This document shows, in pieces, positions 15,201 through 24,188 of a DNA stretch of 32,304 nt (within the stretch, counting starts at the first letter, position 1; every line of letters begins with the position of its first letter). This DNA comes from Treponema sp. GTDB lineage: Bacteria > Spirochaetota > Spirochaetia > Treponematales > Treponemataceae. The position numbers were made by a program, and so were the translations under genes. The notes beneath the pieces were generated by a model. It made no database searches and was not told the origin of the DNA. It saw only the letters and a list, made by a program, of their open reading frames with translations. Location of the stretch: contig JALCCK010000031.1 in the NCBI GenBank assembly GCA_022640795.1, positions 1 to 32,304 of the forward strand, given 5' to 3'.

Positions 15201-17612
15201 ATGTACAGTAAACGTCTGTCACTAAATTTTCTGCTTTTTATGGCTGTATTTCTGTGTGCTGCGGCGGCAGGGGCACAGGATGATGCTTCCGACTGGTATT
15301 ACAGCAAGCCGGTAAGCTCTATAACCTTCGAGGGCTTGAAGAATGTAAAGGAATCCGAACTTGAAGGCATAACAGGAAGTTTTATCGGAAAGCCATTCAC
15401 CGATGACATGTTTTCCGACCTCATAGACCGGATTTATGCACTGGATTTTTTTGAAGATATTACGCCTGTTGCAAAACACGATCCGAAAGACCCCGATAGA
15501 ATTAATCTTGTTTTTACGGTAGTGGAACGGCCCGTAATAGCCGAAATAAAATTTTCGGGAAATCACCAGATTCGTAACGGTGAACTCCGTGATACCGTTG
15601 CAATCAAGGTAAATGACGTTTACGTAAACAGCAAGGTTCTTATTGATGAACGGGCACTCCGCGATTTGTATCTCAATAAAGGATTCATGGACGTTTTCGT
15701 ATCGACGAAAATCGAAGATTCCGACAAAGGCAAGATTGTCACATTCGTCATAAACGAAGGCCGGAAAACGATTATATCCGAAATAAATTTCAGCGGGAAC
15801 AATGTTATCTCGTCGAAAGTCCTTAAAAAGCAGGTGTCCCTGAAGGAAAAAGGACTTATCAACGCAGGCGCATTTCAGGAATCCGATCTTGAAAAAGACA
15901 AACAGTCTCTGGTTACATACTATAAAGACCGTGGGTACATCGACGCTTCTGTCGTTGACGTAATGCGGAAGGTAACAGTCAACAAGGAAAAGAATCGCGA
16001 CGAACTTACGCTGACCTTTGTCATACAGGAAGGTTCTCAGTATACGTTCGGCGGAGTTACGTTTGTCGGAAATAAGATTTTTTCTACCGATGAATTACGG
16101 CCGCTTATCAGCCTGCAGAAGGGCGATGTCTTTAACGAGACGAAATTTCATCAGGGCGTCATGGCTGTCGCGGACAAATATTACGAAAACGGTTATACGT
16201 CCAACGGTTTCGTTCCGAAAGAAACGCAGAATGCCGATGCGAAAACAGTATCATATCTGTTTACCATAACTGAAAAACCGCGCAGCCATGTTGAAAATAT
16301 TATCATCAAGGGTAATACGAGAACGCAGGAAAAAGTTATCCGCCGGGAAATTCCGATAGAGACCGGCGACATATTTTCTAAAACGAAACTGACGACGGGA
16401 CTTCGTAATTTATATAACCTGCAGTATTTTTCAGCGGTCGTACCCGATATAGTCCCCGGCTCTGAAGATAATCTGGTAAACCTCGTCATATCTGTTGAAG
16501 AACAGAATACAACGAGCATCGAATTCGGCATGACGTTTTCCGGTGTCACGAATCCAGACGATCTGCCGTTTGCACTTTTTGTGAAATGGCAGGATTCCAA
16601 TTTCAGGGGAACCGGAAGATCTATTTCAGCAGATACGACCATATCCGACAGCGAACAATCCATAAGCTTCGGATATTCTCAGAACTGGCTGTTCGATATG
16701 CCGATAAGCTGGTCCGAAAATCTTTCGTTTACCCATTCTGACGAGAGCTGCCTGCGTGATAAATGGTTGAGTGACGGAACGCTGGATAATGAAGATTATT
16801 ACATGGATTATGAGCACTGGAAAGTCAGTCTGACATCGTCTATCGGACACCGGTGGACTCCTGATTTTGCGATTGTCCGCCTTTCCGGCGGTATTACCAA
16901 CAGTCTGATAAACAATATCTATGATGAAAATCTGTATACGCCGGTCGATACGTCCGTGAGCGAATATGCGAATACCTGGAAAATTCAGAATTCTATCTGG
17001 AGCGGATTTTCCCTCGACGGCCGCGATGTAAATTATGATCCGTCCAAAGGCTGGTTTGTAAGCGAAAAAGTTGCCTGGTACGGTCTTACACCGCTTGAAA
17101 CTGAGTTCTTCCTCAGAACCGATACGAAACTGGAAGGTTATTTGACGCTGATAAATCTACCGGTTACTGAAAAATGGAATCTGAAGGCTGTTCTGGCGGC
17201 ATACAGCGGCCTTTCACTGCTGTTCCCTGCCGTCGGTTCGTCGGTCGGCAATTCGAGCCAGCTGTATATCGACGGTATGTTCAACGGCCGCGGATGGACC
17301 GACATTTATGATTCCGTACGTGGTAAGGCGATGTGGAGCAATAATATAGAGCTTCGTGTGCCGGTCGTCCCCGGCGTCATCGCAATGGACGGTTTCTTCG
17401 ATGCTGCTGTTATAAAAGATGAACCGGAACAGATTTTCAGGGATCTGAACATACAGGATTTTTATTTCAGCGTCGGACCGGGGCTGCGTTTTTCCATACC
17501 ACAGTTTCCGCTCAGACTCCTTCTGGCGAATACGTTCAGGGCTACCGATTCCGGTATAAAATGGTATAATAAGTGGGAATTTGTACTGTCGTTCAATCTT
17601 GTCAACAAATAG
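15201..17612 (+). CDS. bamA: Outer membrane protein assembly factor BamA (Omp85)
   Basis: Central subunit of the beta-barrel assembly machine, 803 residues, homologous in arrangement to T. pallidum TP0326. A signal peptide ends near AAAGAQ. Five POTRA domains follow at roughly residues 35-110, 111-188, 189-275, 280-358 and 361-437, each ending in a short beta motif such as VTFVINEG or LVISVEEQ. The remaining ~365 residues are a barrel. The family's conserved loop-6 [VI]RG[FY] tetrad seems to be GRGW here, near residue 695. The last residues are WEFVLSFNLVNK, so the protein does not end in the aromatic residue common in outer-membrane beta-signals. A strong GAGGAG ribosome-binding site precedes the ATG. 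It sits between tamB and skp. Confidence 0.95.
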   Translation: MYSKRLSLNFLLFMAVFLCAAAAGAQDDASDWYYSKPVSSITFEGLKNVKESELEGITGSFIGKPFTDDMFSDLIDRIYALDFFEDITPVAKHDPKDPDRINLVFTVVERPVIAEIKFSGNHQIRNGELRDTVAIKVNDVYVNSKVLIDERALRDLYLNKGFMDVFVSTKIEDSDKGKIVTFVINEGRKTIISEINFSGNNVISSKVLKKQVSLKEKGLINAGAFQESDLEKDKQSLVTYYKDRGYIDASVVDVMRKVTVNKEKNRDELTLTFVIQEGSQYTFGGVTFVGNKIFSTDELRPLISLQKGDVFNETKFHQGVMAVADKYYENGYTSNGFVPKETQNADAKTVSYLFTITEKPRSHVENIIIKGNTRTQEKVIRREIPIETGDIFSKTKLTTGLRNLYNLQYFSAVVPDIVPGSEDNLVNLVISVEEQNTTSIEFGMTFSGVTNPDDLPFALFVKWQDSNFRGTGRSISADTTISDSEQSISFGYSQNWLFDMPISWSENLSFTHSDESCLRDKWLSDGTLDNEDYYMDYEHWKVSLTSSIGHRWTPDFAIVRLSGGITNSLINNIYDENLYTPVDTSVSEYANTWKIQNSIWSGFSLDGRDVNYDPSKGWFVSEKVAWYGLTPLETEFFLRTDTKLEGYLTLINLPVTEKWNLKAVLAAYSGLSLLFPAVGSSVGNSSQLYIDGMFNGRGWTDIYDSVRGKAMWSNNIELRVPVVPGVIAMDGFFDAAVIKDEPEQIFRDLNIQDFYFSVGPGLRFSIPQFPLRLLLANTFRATDSGIKWYNKWEFVLSFNLVNK

Positions 17613-17630
17613 AGAGGAGAAGAAGAGAGA

Positions 17631-18158
17631 ATGCGAAAGAATAATTGTAAATGGCTGCTTGTAGCATCTTTGTTGTTTTGCGCCGCTTCTGCTGTCACCG
17701 CACAGCAGATCACGAAATTCGGAGTAGTCGATACAGCAAAAGTCTATCAGGCATATTTCAGAAATTCCGCTCCCGTGCGGAATTATGAAAATAAGAAAGC
17801 CGACTATCAGAAAGAAATTGACAATTTGACACAGGAACTTCAGCAACTCCAGCAGAAAAAGGTGGAATACGAAAAAGACGGCAGACAGGCCGCAGCGCTG
17901 AATGTTGAAAGTGAAATTACGAAGAAAACGGATTTTTTAAATGAATATACGAACGCGAAAAATGTTGAACTTGAGTCGCTTAAAAAATCACTTCAGAGTT
18001 CCGATGAATTTTATAAAAAGCTGTACAACACCCTCGCAAAAATTGCCGAATCCGGCGGATACAGTATGATTCTGAGTCTTCAGCAGTCGAATTCCATTCT
18101 ATGGTACAGCCCTTCTGTTGATATTACCGATCAGGTAATTACCGATTTGGGGTTGTAA
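17631..18158 (+). CDS. skp: Periplasmic chaperone Skp/OmpH
   Basis: Holds unfolded outer-membrane proteins in the periplasm and delivers them to BamA; 175 residues. The signal peptide ends at AVTAQQ. The FGVVDTAKVYQAYF segment is the conserved start of OmpH-like proteins, followed by a Gln/Lys/Glu-rich coiled coil at about 50-130. The tail ILWYSPSVDITDQV is also typical, since family members often end in DITDEVIK-like sequence. A long purine-rich leader with GAGGAG precedes the ATG, 18 bases after bamA. Placement bamA-skp-mutS matches T. pallidum TP0326-TP0327-TP0328. Confidence 0.9.
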   Translation: MRKNNCKWLLVASLLFCAASAVTAQQITKFGVVDTAKVYQAYFRNSAPVRNYENKKADYQKEIDNLTQELQQLQQKKVEYEKDGRQAAALNVESEITKKTDFLNEYTNAKNVELESLKKSLQSSDEFYKKLYNTLAKIAESGGYSMILSLQQSNSILWYSPSVDITDQVITDLGL

Positions 18159-18165
18159 CGCAGCA

Positions 18166-20817
18166 ATGACTGCTCCGTCCGCTGCCGGGAAACCGCTTAT
18201 GATGCAGTATCAGAAGGTAAAGGACCGGTATAAAAACGAGGTTCTTTTCTTCAGACTCGGCGATTTTTATGAAATGTTTAACGATGACGCTGTCGAAGTA
18301 TCGCGGCTGCTCAATCTTACCCTGACGCAGCGTGCAGGCAGCCCTATGTGCGGCATTCCCTATCATGCGGCGAAGATCTATATCGCGCGCCTGCTCCGGC
18401 TGGGAAAAAAAATTGCAATTTGCGAGCAGACGGGCGAAATAGCACACGGAAAAGGACTGACGAAACGCGAAGTCGTTGAAGTCATAACTCCGGGAACCGC
18501 CGTTGAATCCGAATACCTTGAAGGAAGCAGAAATAATTTTCTTGCATCGCTTTTTATAAGTCGCGGTAAGGCAGGATTCGCTTTCATCGATGTAACCACC
18601 TCGTCTTTCAGTGCAACTTCATGGCCTGTTTCTGCAATGAGTGAAAATTTTCCGAAGGAACTGGGGCGGTGTTCCCCGCGGGAGCTGCTGCTGCCCCAGT
18701 CGCTGCATGATGATAAAGATATCCTGACGGCGGTTCAGCAGGTGCCGTCTCTTTCCGTATCCTATTATCCCGACTGGGATTTTTCTGCGGAACTTTCCTA
18801 TAACAGACTTACCGCACAGTTTCAGACGGCCAATCTGCAGTCATTTTCACTTTCCGAAGATTCTCCGGAAGTTCCTCCGGCCGGATTCCTGCTCGATTAC
18901 CTTGAAAAGACGACGAACACCCGGATTCCGCATGTGAGCGGTATCCACGTGTATCGTGACAGCGAATACGTCATACTCGACGAATCTTCCCGGCGCAATC
19001 TTGAAATAGTGGCCAATATGCGTGACGGCAGTCCGCAGTACAGTCTGCTGGAATGCGTTAATTATACCATGACGTCGATGGGCAGCCGTATGCTCCGGTC
19101 CTGGCTTCTGTCACCGCTGACCGACTGCAGAAAAATTTCGGCACGGCAGGATCATGTCGCGCTTTTTTTCGAAAATACTGAACTGTTACAATCAGTGCGG
19201 ACCGGTATTTCTCCGATTCTTGATATTGAACGGCTCGCCGGCCGGATTGCGATGGATCGCGCTCATGCGAAAGATCTGCAGGCGCTGCGTGCCAGTCTGG
19301 AAGCCTGGCTTTCTGTCCGTAAAAAGATACTGACCTACGATTTTGCCTGCAGTCCTGAAGCCGACGCACTGAAAATAATCGGTATTATCCGGAACGCCAT
19401 ACTCGATGACCCTTCGACTTCATTAACTGAAGGCGGTATCATAAAGGACGGCTGGTCGAAGGACCTGGACCATCTCCGGCAGGTTCGGGCCAATTTTGAC
19501 AAAATTCTCGAAGACTATGCGGAAGAAGAAAAACAGACAACGGGAATTCCCAATCTGAAGATACGGTATAACAGAAGTTCCGGCTACTATATTGAAATTA
19601 CAAAAGGTAAACTTTCATCGGTCCCGTCCCATTTTATTATGCGGCGGTCTCTTCTCAATGCCGAACGGTACACAACGGAGAAGCTGCAGGATCTTGAACA
19701 TGAACTTACTACTTCCGGAACAAAAATAATTGAGCTTGAACGGGACCTGTTTGTTGAAATCCGGTCTTCTCTCCATAATTTTGTGCCCTATCTGCTTCAG
19801 ACTGCGTCGGAAATAGCCTATACCGACGTAACGGCGTCGCTTGCCTATGCAGCAGGGCTCCACGTATGGGTTCGTCCGGTCGTCGATCAGAGTTCCGTTT
19901 TTTGTGTGACCAGAGGACGCCATCCGGTTGTCGAATTACATCTTCCGACCGGAGAATTTGTACCGAATAATCTTTTTATACAGGCGGACGCTGCGGACAC
20001 CCCGGCCGGGAAGCGGCCGGCCGATGGAGTCTTCGACGATGCGGTGCCGGCATCGTTTGCACTTATCACCGGCCCGAATATGGCGGGTAAAAGTACCTAT
20101 TTGCGGCAGAATGCGCTTATAGCGCTGCTGGCTCAGACAGGATCGTTCGTCCCGGCGGAATCGGCCCGGATAGGAATTGTCGACCGCATCTTTTGCCGCG
20201 TCGGTGCCAGCGACAATCTGGCACGCGGAGAATCGACGTTCCTTGTCGAAATGACGGAAACCGCCCATATCCTCAGATCAGCGACAAACAGCTCGCTGGT
20301 GATTATGGATGAAGTAGGGCGCGGTACGTCGACGGAAGACGGACTTTCCATAGCGTGGGCCGTAACGGAATATCTGCTTGAAGTCATAAAATGCAGAACG
20401 CTGTTTGCGACTCACTATCATGAACTGACCCGGATAGAAAATTCCCGGCTCAAACTGCTTTGTATGGATGTTTCCGATGCCGGCGGAACGATTACGTTTC
20501 TACGGAAAATAAAAGCGGGCGCTTCTGAAGATTCCTACGGAATTCATGTGGCCCGGCTTGCCGGTATTCCGCAGACAGTCATAGACAGGGCAAATACCAT
20601 CCTGTCACATATTCAGGATGTCGCTGCCGACCGGCCCGTCATTCCCGATGCGCAGACAGATCCGATACCGCCTGCCCGGTACGGCAGGGAACCCGGGCTG
20701 TTTTCGGATGAAGAGATGGTTCTTGATGAACTTCTTTCCGTCGATCCGGACAATATGACACCGCTGGCCGCTTTACAGATACTGGCACGATGGAAAAAAA
20801 CACTTTCAGGAAAATAA
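18166..20817 (+). CDS. mutS: DNA mismatch repair ATPase MutS
   Basis: Recognises base mismatches and short loops; 883 residues, full length. The N-terminal mismatch-binding Phe34-Tyr35-Glu36 is in GDFYEMF. The ATPase domain has Walker A GPNMAGKST at about 636-644, DEVGRGTSTEDG and the THYHELT His switch. It ends with a tetramerisation-like region (MTPLAALQILARWKK), and GLF before it may be a weak remnant of a clamp-binding motif. Seven bases separate it from skp, without a strong Shine-Dalgarno sequence, so it is probably read through from the envelope genes. An in-frame ATG at 18199 is an alternative start, but 18166 fits the family better. Confidence 0.97.
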   Translation: MTAPSAAGKPLMMQYQKVKDRYKNEVLFFRLGDFYEMFNDDAVEVSRLLNLTLTQRAGSPMCGIPYHAAKIYIARLLRLGKKIAICEQTGEIAHGKGLTKREVVEVITPGTAVESEYLEGSRNNFLASLFISRGKAGFAFIDVTTSSFSATSWPVSAMSENFPKELGRCSPRELLLPQSLHDDKDILTAVQQVPSLSVSYYPDWDFSAELSYNRLTAQFQTANLQSFSLSEDSPEVPPAGFLLDYLEKTTNTRIPHVSGIHVYRDSEYVILDESSRRNLEIVANMRDGSPQYSLLECVNYTMTSMGSRMLRSWLLSPLTDCRKISARQDHVALFFENTELLQSVRTGISPILDIERLAGRIAMDRAHAKDLQALRASLEAWLSVRKKILTYDFACSPEADALKIIGIIRNAILDDPSTSLTEGGIIKDGWSKDLDHLRQVRANFDKILEDYAEEEKQTTGIPNLKIRYNRSSGYYIEITKGKLSSVPSHFIMRRSLLNAERYTTEKLQDLEHELTTSGTKIIELERDLFVEIRSSLHNFVPYLLQTASEIAYTDVTASLAYAAGLHVWVRPVVDQSSVFCVTRGRHPVVELHLPTGEFVPNNLFIQADAADTPAGKRPADGVFDDAVPASFALITGPNMAGKSTYLRQNALIALLAQTGSFVPAESARIGIVDRIFCRVGASDNLARGESTFLVEMTETAHILRSATNSSLVIMDEVGRGTSTEDGLSIAWAVTEYLLEVIKCRTLFATHYHELTRIENSRLKLLCMDVSDAGGTITFLRKIKAGASEDSYGIHVARLAGIPQTVIDRANTILSHIQDVAADRPVIPDAQTDPIPPARYGREPGLFSDEEMVLDELLSVDPDNMTPLAALQILARWKKTLSGK

Positions 20818-20865
20818 ATTCCGCCTGCCGGTCTGATTTGTTGTTTTAAAGACAATTAGAAAGAT

Positions 20866-21666
20866 ATGAATACTCCTCTGTATTGTCGTCTCTTCCGCCT
20901 GCGGGCTGCCTTTGTCAGGTTTGTGCAATATCTGCTTTCCGCCGCAGATAACGGATCCGAATGTATCGGCTGTGGTAAAAAATGCGGTCCGGTTCCCGTC
21001 TGCAGCGAATGCCTTCATCGGCTGTTTTCGTTTCCCGGATACCGGGACGGCAGGTGCCGTATCTGCGGCAAAATTCTTCTGTCGGCTGAAGAAACCTGTC
21101 TGAGCTGCAGAGCGGCTCCTGTTCTGAATCACACGGACGGGGTGTTCCCGCTGCAACCATACCGGTTATGGATACAGAATCTGGTATGGTTGTGGAAACT
21201 GCAGAACTGTCGGACCGTGACGCCGTTGTTTGCCCGGCTGCTTCGTAAGGGACTGCTTGATCTTTCTGCTGCAGCGGGAGTTCCGGATCAGCTGCCGATA
21301 GTTCCCGTTCCGCCCCGTCCCGGCAAAATCAGAAAGAACGGATGGGACCAGATCGATGATCTCTGCAGCTACCTGCACGGCTGCTGGGGCTATACGATAC
21401 TTCCGCTGCTGGAACGTATCTCAGATAATCCGCAGAAAAAGCTCAACAGAGCGCAGCGTCTTGAAACAGTCGGAAAATCCTATGTTCTCAGATCTGCATC
21501 ATATACCGGCAGGGTCCTGCAAAAACGGACAAACGGAATTCCCCCTGCGGTGGTACTGCTGGACGATGTTATGACTACCGGAGCAACGATTGAATCATGT
21601 GCGGCGCTGCTCAAACAGGCGGGTATCGGAACGGTCTATGCGATAACTCTTTTTGTGGTGGATTGA
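20866..21666 (+). CDS. comF: ComF family protein (zinc-finger plus phosphoribosyltransferase-like)
   Basis: A 266-residue protein with two N-terminal Cys4-like zinc-binding clusters (CIGCGKKCGPVPVCSEC and CRICGK with CLSC) and a C-terminal PRTase-like domain. The PRPP-type loop VVLLDDVMTTGATIESC is near residues 223-240, and the PVPPRPGKIRKNGWDQ segment is a ComF hallmark. ComF proteins help process incoming single-stranded DNA in naturally competent bacteria, but they are widespread in species not known to be competent. The gene starts 48 bases after mutS, possibly in the same transcript, and is followed by a promoter-bearing gap. Confidence 0.9.
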   Translation: MNTPLYCRLFRLRAAFVRFVQYLLSAADNGSECIGCGKKCGPVPVCSECLHRLFSFPGYRDGRCRICGKILLSAEETCLSCRAAPVLNHTDGVFPLQPYRLWIQNLVWLWKLQNCRTVTPLFARLLRKGLLDLSAAAGVPDQLPIVPVPPRPGKIRKNGWDQIDDLCSYLHGCWGYTILPLLERISDNPQKKLNRAQRLETVGKSYVLRSASYTGRVLQKRTNGIPPAVVLLDDVMTTGATIESCAALLKQAGIGTVYAITLFVVD

Positions 21667-21677
21667 TATATTCAATA

Positions 21678-21706
21678 TTGCAAAACCTTCAAATTCGTTG
21701 TATCTT
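21678..21706 (+). promoter_or_regulatory. Putative promoter upstream of cheW
   Basis: TTGCAA (21678-21683) and TATCTT (21701-21706) with 17-base spacing lie in the 75-base gap after comF. A GGAGG ribosome-binding site follows at 21733-21737. This would start the cheW to LysM transcript. No flagellar-type promoter was seen. Confidence 0.4.
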
Positions 21707-21741
21707 TATAGAGAAAGATTCCTAAAAGCAGCGGAGGTCAT

Positions 21742-22221
21742 ATGTCTGGTGATGACAATCAGTTTCAGTTAGTTACGTTTCAGCTTGGCGAAGAATTATA
21801 CGGTGTCGACATAATGGATGTTAAAGAAATTGTCAATATTCAGGAAGTACGGCCGATCCCTAACGCTCCTTACTATGTTGAAGGTATCTTTAATCTGCGA
21901 AGAGAAATAATCCCTGTCATAAATCTGCATAAGCGTTTCAGAATCAGAAAGGTAGAGCACGACGCAGGAACCGATGACTTTGAGGGCGGATTTATCATCC
22001 TCAATATCGACGACAACAAGATCGGTATTATCATCGATCGTATTGCCCGCGTCGTTATGGTAAGCAGGGATGAAATAAAAGAGCCGCCGCAGATGCTCAG
22101 CGGTATCGGTACCGAGTATATTCAGGGTGTCATCAGGCGTGATGAAAATTATTTAATAATGCTGGACATCAGAAAACTGTTCAATCCGAAAGAACTTCAG
22201 AAGATTATTGATATACGATAG
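21742..22221 (+). CDS. cheW: Chemotaxis adaptor CheW
   Basis: Couples chemoreceptors to the CheA kinase at the cell pole; 159 residues, a single CheW domain. Diagnostic segments are QLVTFQLGEELYGVDIMDV, the receptor/CheA contact region IPNAPYYVEGIFNLRREIIP, and the final IQGVIRRDENYLIMLDIRKL. No cheA, receptor or response regulator gene is adjacent, so this is a stand-alone copy, and other CheW proteins may exist elsewhere. A hairpin follows the stop codon. Confidence 0.95.
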   Translation: MSGDDNQFQLVTFQLGEELYGVDIMDVKEIVNIQEVRPIPNAPYYVEGIFNLRREIIPVINLHKRFRIRKVEHDAGTDDFEGGFIILNIDDNKIGIIIDRIARVVMVSRDEIKEPPQMLSGIGTEYIQGVIRRDENYLIMLDIRKLFNPKELQKIIDIR

Positions 22222-22229
22222 CAGTCCGT

Positions 22230-22265
22230 GTTCCGGACCATTCCGGAACTATTCTAAATTTTCAG
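22230..22265 (+). terminator. Possible terminator or attenuator after cheW
   Basis: Perfect 8-base arms GTTCCGGA (22230-22237) and TCCGGAAC (22242-22249) with a CCAT loop are followed by a modest T-rich stretch to about 22262. The stem is GC-containing and stable, but the T-tract is interrupted. It could therefore be a partial terminator that lowers expression of the downstream genes relative to cheW, or an mRNA-stabilising hairpin. Confidence 0.45.
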
Positions 22266-22272
22266 GTAATAA

Positions 22273-23334
22273 ATGATTCAGACATTCAGTTCAACAATCC
22301 GCAGAAAGGAGATGGATGCTGTATTGACCTGCATGGTCGATGAAAAAATCGGGCCGGGGGAGTTAAATCAGCGTCTTATTCAGACAGTAAAAGAATTTTT
22401 TTCCTGTGACGGTGCGGTTGCATTACGCAGCCCGGAAACCGCACTGAAGTATGCCTTCCGTGCGCTGGACTTTCCCCATGAAAACAAGGTCATGATTTCA
22501 GCATTATCGCCGTCCTGGTATCTGTCGGCGCTGGAAGATCTCCGGTATGAACCGCTCATCCTTGATGTAGATGAATCTACCGGTCTTGTTTCTCCCGCTA
22601 TAGTGGAGCAGGGAATAAAGGACGGCGGACGACTGCTGCTGCTGCACGAAACAATGGGAATACTGCCCGATATGGCGGGAATACAGGCTTTGGGAATTCC
22701 GGTTATTGAAGACGTGTCACAGAGCGCCGGAGCGGTTGCCGGCGAATCTTCCGATAACCCCGGACAGGCAGCAGACGGGCAGAAAAAAGCCGGTCTTTTC
22801 GGCGTTTATTCTTTTATGGGTCTTGAAGAGCATGATATAATAACCGGCGGCGGCGGTGCAGTACTGCTGTCTCCCGGCCGTCGGGAATGGATCGTTCTGA
22901 AAAAATTTACCGATAGCTGCCCCGAGACGGATCTTCTTCCCGATATAAACAGTTCTCTTGCGTGGGTACAGCTGAAAGAGTTTAAGCGAAACGAAGCAGT
23001 CCGCCGGGAATTGTATTCGATTTTTCAGCGGAGCCTTCTGGCGGGCAGACATAAAACCTATATACGGGACCCGGAGAACGGAGCCGCCGCATGGTCGTTC
23101 CCCGTCGTACTCACCGGCAATTTTAACGATGTCAAAAAATACGCTGCACGGAAAGATATTGCGGTTTCCCTTGCCTATGAAAAATCAGTTGCAGCCGTTC
23201 TGGGAGAAAATCTTCCGGAGCCGGTGAAAACTGCACGGTCGCTGCTGCTCCGCTGCGTACTGTTTCCGCTGTATCCGCGGCTCAGCCACGCTTCCGCCGT
23301 AAAAATTTCCAAGGTTTTAGGCACGCTTCCATAG
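22273..23334 (+). CDS. DegT/DnrJ/EryC1/StrS-fold protein lacking the PLP lysine
   Basis: A 353-residue protein with the overall DegT aminotransferase layout: LILDVDESTGLVSP (residues 94-107), HETMGILPDM, PVIEDVSQSAGA (the Asp that contacts the PLP nitrogen, near residue 147), and the C-terminal helix region SSLAWVQLKEFKRNEAVRREL. In normal members the Schiff-base Lys precedes ITTGEGG. Here the segment is SFMGLEEHDIITGGGGAV, and His187 occupies the Lys position. ColD and the E1 dehydratases of deoxysugar synthesis have a similar Lys-to-His change and still use PLP or PMP. Whether this is such a dehydratase or a non-catalytic protein is unknown. An alternative in-frame ATG is at 22312. No sugar-nucleotide genes are adjacent. 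Confidence 0.75.
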   Translation: MIQTFSSTIRRKEMDAVLTCMVDEKIGPGELNQRLIQTVKEFFSCDGAVALRSPETALKYAFRALDFPHENKVMISALSPSWYLSALEDLRYEPLILDVDESTGLVSPAIVEQGIKDGGRLLLLHETMGILPDMAGIQALGIPVIEDVSQSAGAVAGESSDNPGQAADGQKKAGLFGVYSFMGLEEHDIITGGGGAVLLSPGRREWIVLKKFTDSCPETDLLPDINSSLAWVQLKEFKRNEAVRRELYSIFQRSLLAGRHKTYIRDPENGAAAWSFPVVLTGNFNDVKKYAARKDIAVSLAYEKSVAAVLGENLPEPVKTARSLLLRCVLFPLYPRLSHASAVKISKVLGTLP

Positions 23335-23345
23335 AAGAGGCTTTT

Positions 23346-24188
23346 ATGAAAAGATGTACCATTGTCGTCAATACCGGAAAACACGAATCAAACCGGTTGG
23401 GAAACGAAATTCATTCCTTTCTCCGCTGCCGGGGTATAGAATCATCGTTTCTTGCGTTCGACGGGTACAGCTGCGATTATCCGTTCGAAGGATCTGATTT
23501 TGTGCTGACACTCGGCGGCGACGGAACTGTTCTGTACGCAGCCCGGGGATGTGCTCCGCTCGGCATTCCTGTTTTTCCGGTAAATCTCGGCGAATTCGGA
23601 TTTATTGCCAGTATACAGAAAGAATCATGGGAAAAAGAACTCTCGCTGTTTATCGCTGGCGGTTCCCGGATTGAACAACGAAGTATGATACATGCGGAAC
23701 TTATTCATGAGGGAAAAACCGCCTATGCGGCTGCCGGGTTAAACGATGTCGTACTGAGTGCGAAGAATGCGCTGCATACGATATCATTCGAGGTCGCGTT
23801 TAATCATGCGACGCTTGGTAAATTCAAGGCAGACGGCATTATTATTGCGACGCCTACCGGTTCGACGGCTTATTCCGTTTCTGCAGGAGGCCCAATCGTC
23901 GATCCGGGAATGGAGGCGCTGGTTCTGACGCCGATAAATTCGTTTTCGCTGTCGAGCAGACCGCTGGTGCTGAGTCTTGACGGCGAGCTCTGTATTACGC
24001 TGCTTGAATCCCGGATTCCCGACGCAAAAATAACGATTGACGGGCAAAAATCGGTGAATCTGGTGGTCGGTGACTGCATCATTGTAAAACGGGCTCCCTA
24101 TAAAGCGCAGCTCATCGGTTGTTCATCCGGGAAATTTTATGAAGCGCTGCGTTCGAAACTGAACTGGTCCGGAGGTCCCCATGCTTGA
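23346..24188 (+). CDS. nadK: NAD kinase
   Basis: Makes NADP from NAD with ATP or polyphosphate; 280 residues, usual length. The phosphate-binding GGDGT is at residues 57-61, followed by NLGEFGFIA. The second conserved block, GIIIATPTGSTAYSVSAGGP, is intact. The following segment is PINSFSLSSRP, whereas many family members have PICPHSLSxRP, so the Cys-Pro-His part differs. The recN start overlaps its 3' end by eight bases, and the recN ribosome-binding site lies inside nadK. The nadK-recN adjacency is common in distant bacteria, including E. coli. Confidence 0.94.
   Translation: MKRCTIVVNTGKHESNRLGNEIHSFLRCRGIESSFLAFDGYSCDYPFEGSDFVLTLGGDGTVLYAARGCAPLGIPVFPVNLGEFGFIASIQKESWEKELSLFIAGGSRIEQRSMIHAELIHEGKTAYAAAGLNDVVLSAKNALHTISFEVAFNHATLGKFKADGIIIATPTGSTAYSVSAGGPIVDPGMEALVLTPINSFSLSSRPLVLSLDGELCITLLESRIPDAKITIDGQKSVNLVVGDCIIVKRAPYKAQLIGCSSGKFYEALRSKLNWSGGPHA

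Noticed and set aside
17214..17846. 210-residue minus-strand open frame across the bamA/skp junction
   Set aside because: It is antisense to two well-supported genes and has no ribosome-binding site or family features.
20866..21666. comF as proof of natural competence
   Set aside because: ComF proteins are widespread in bacteria without known competence, and no other competence gene is in the window.
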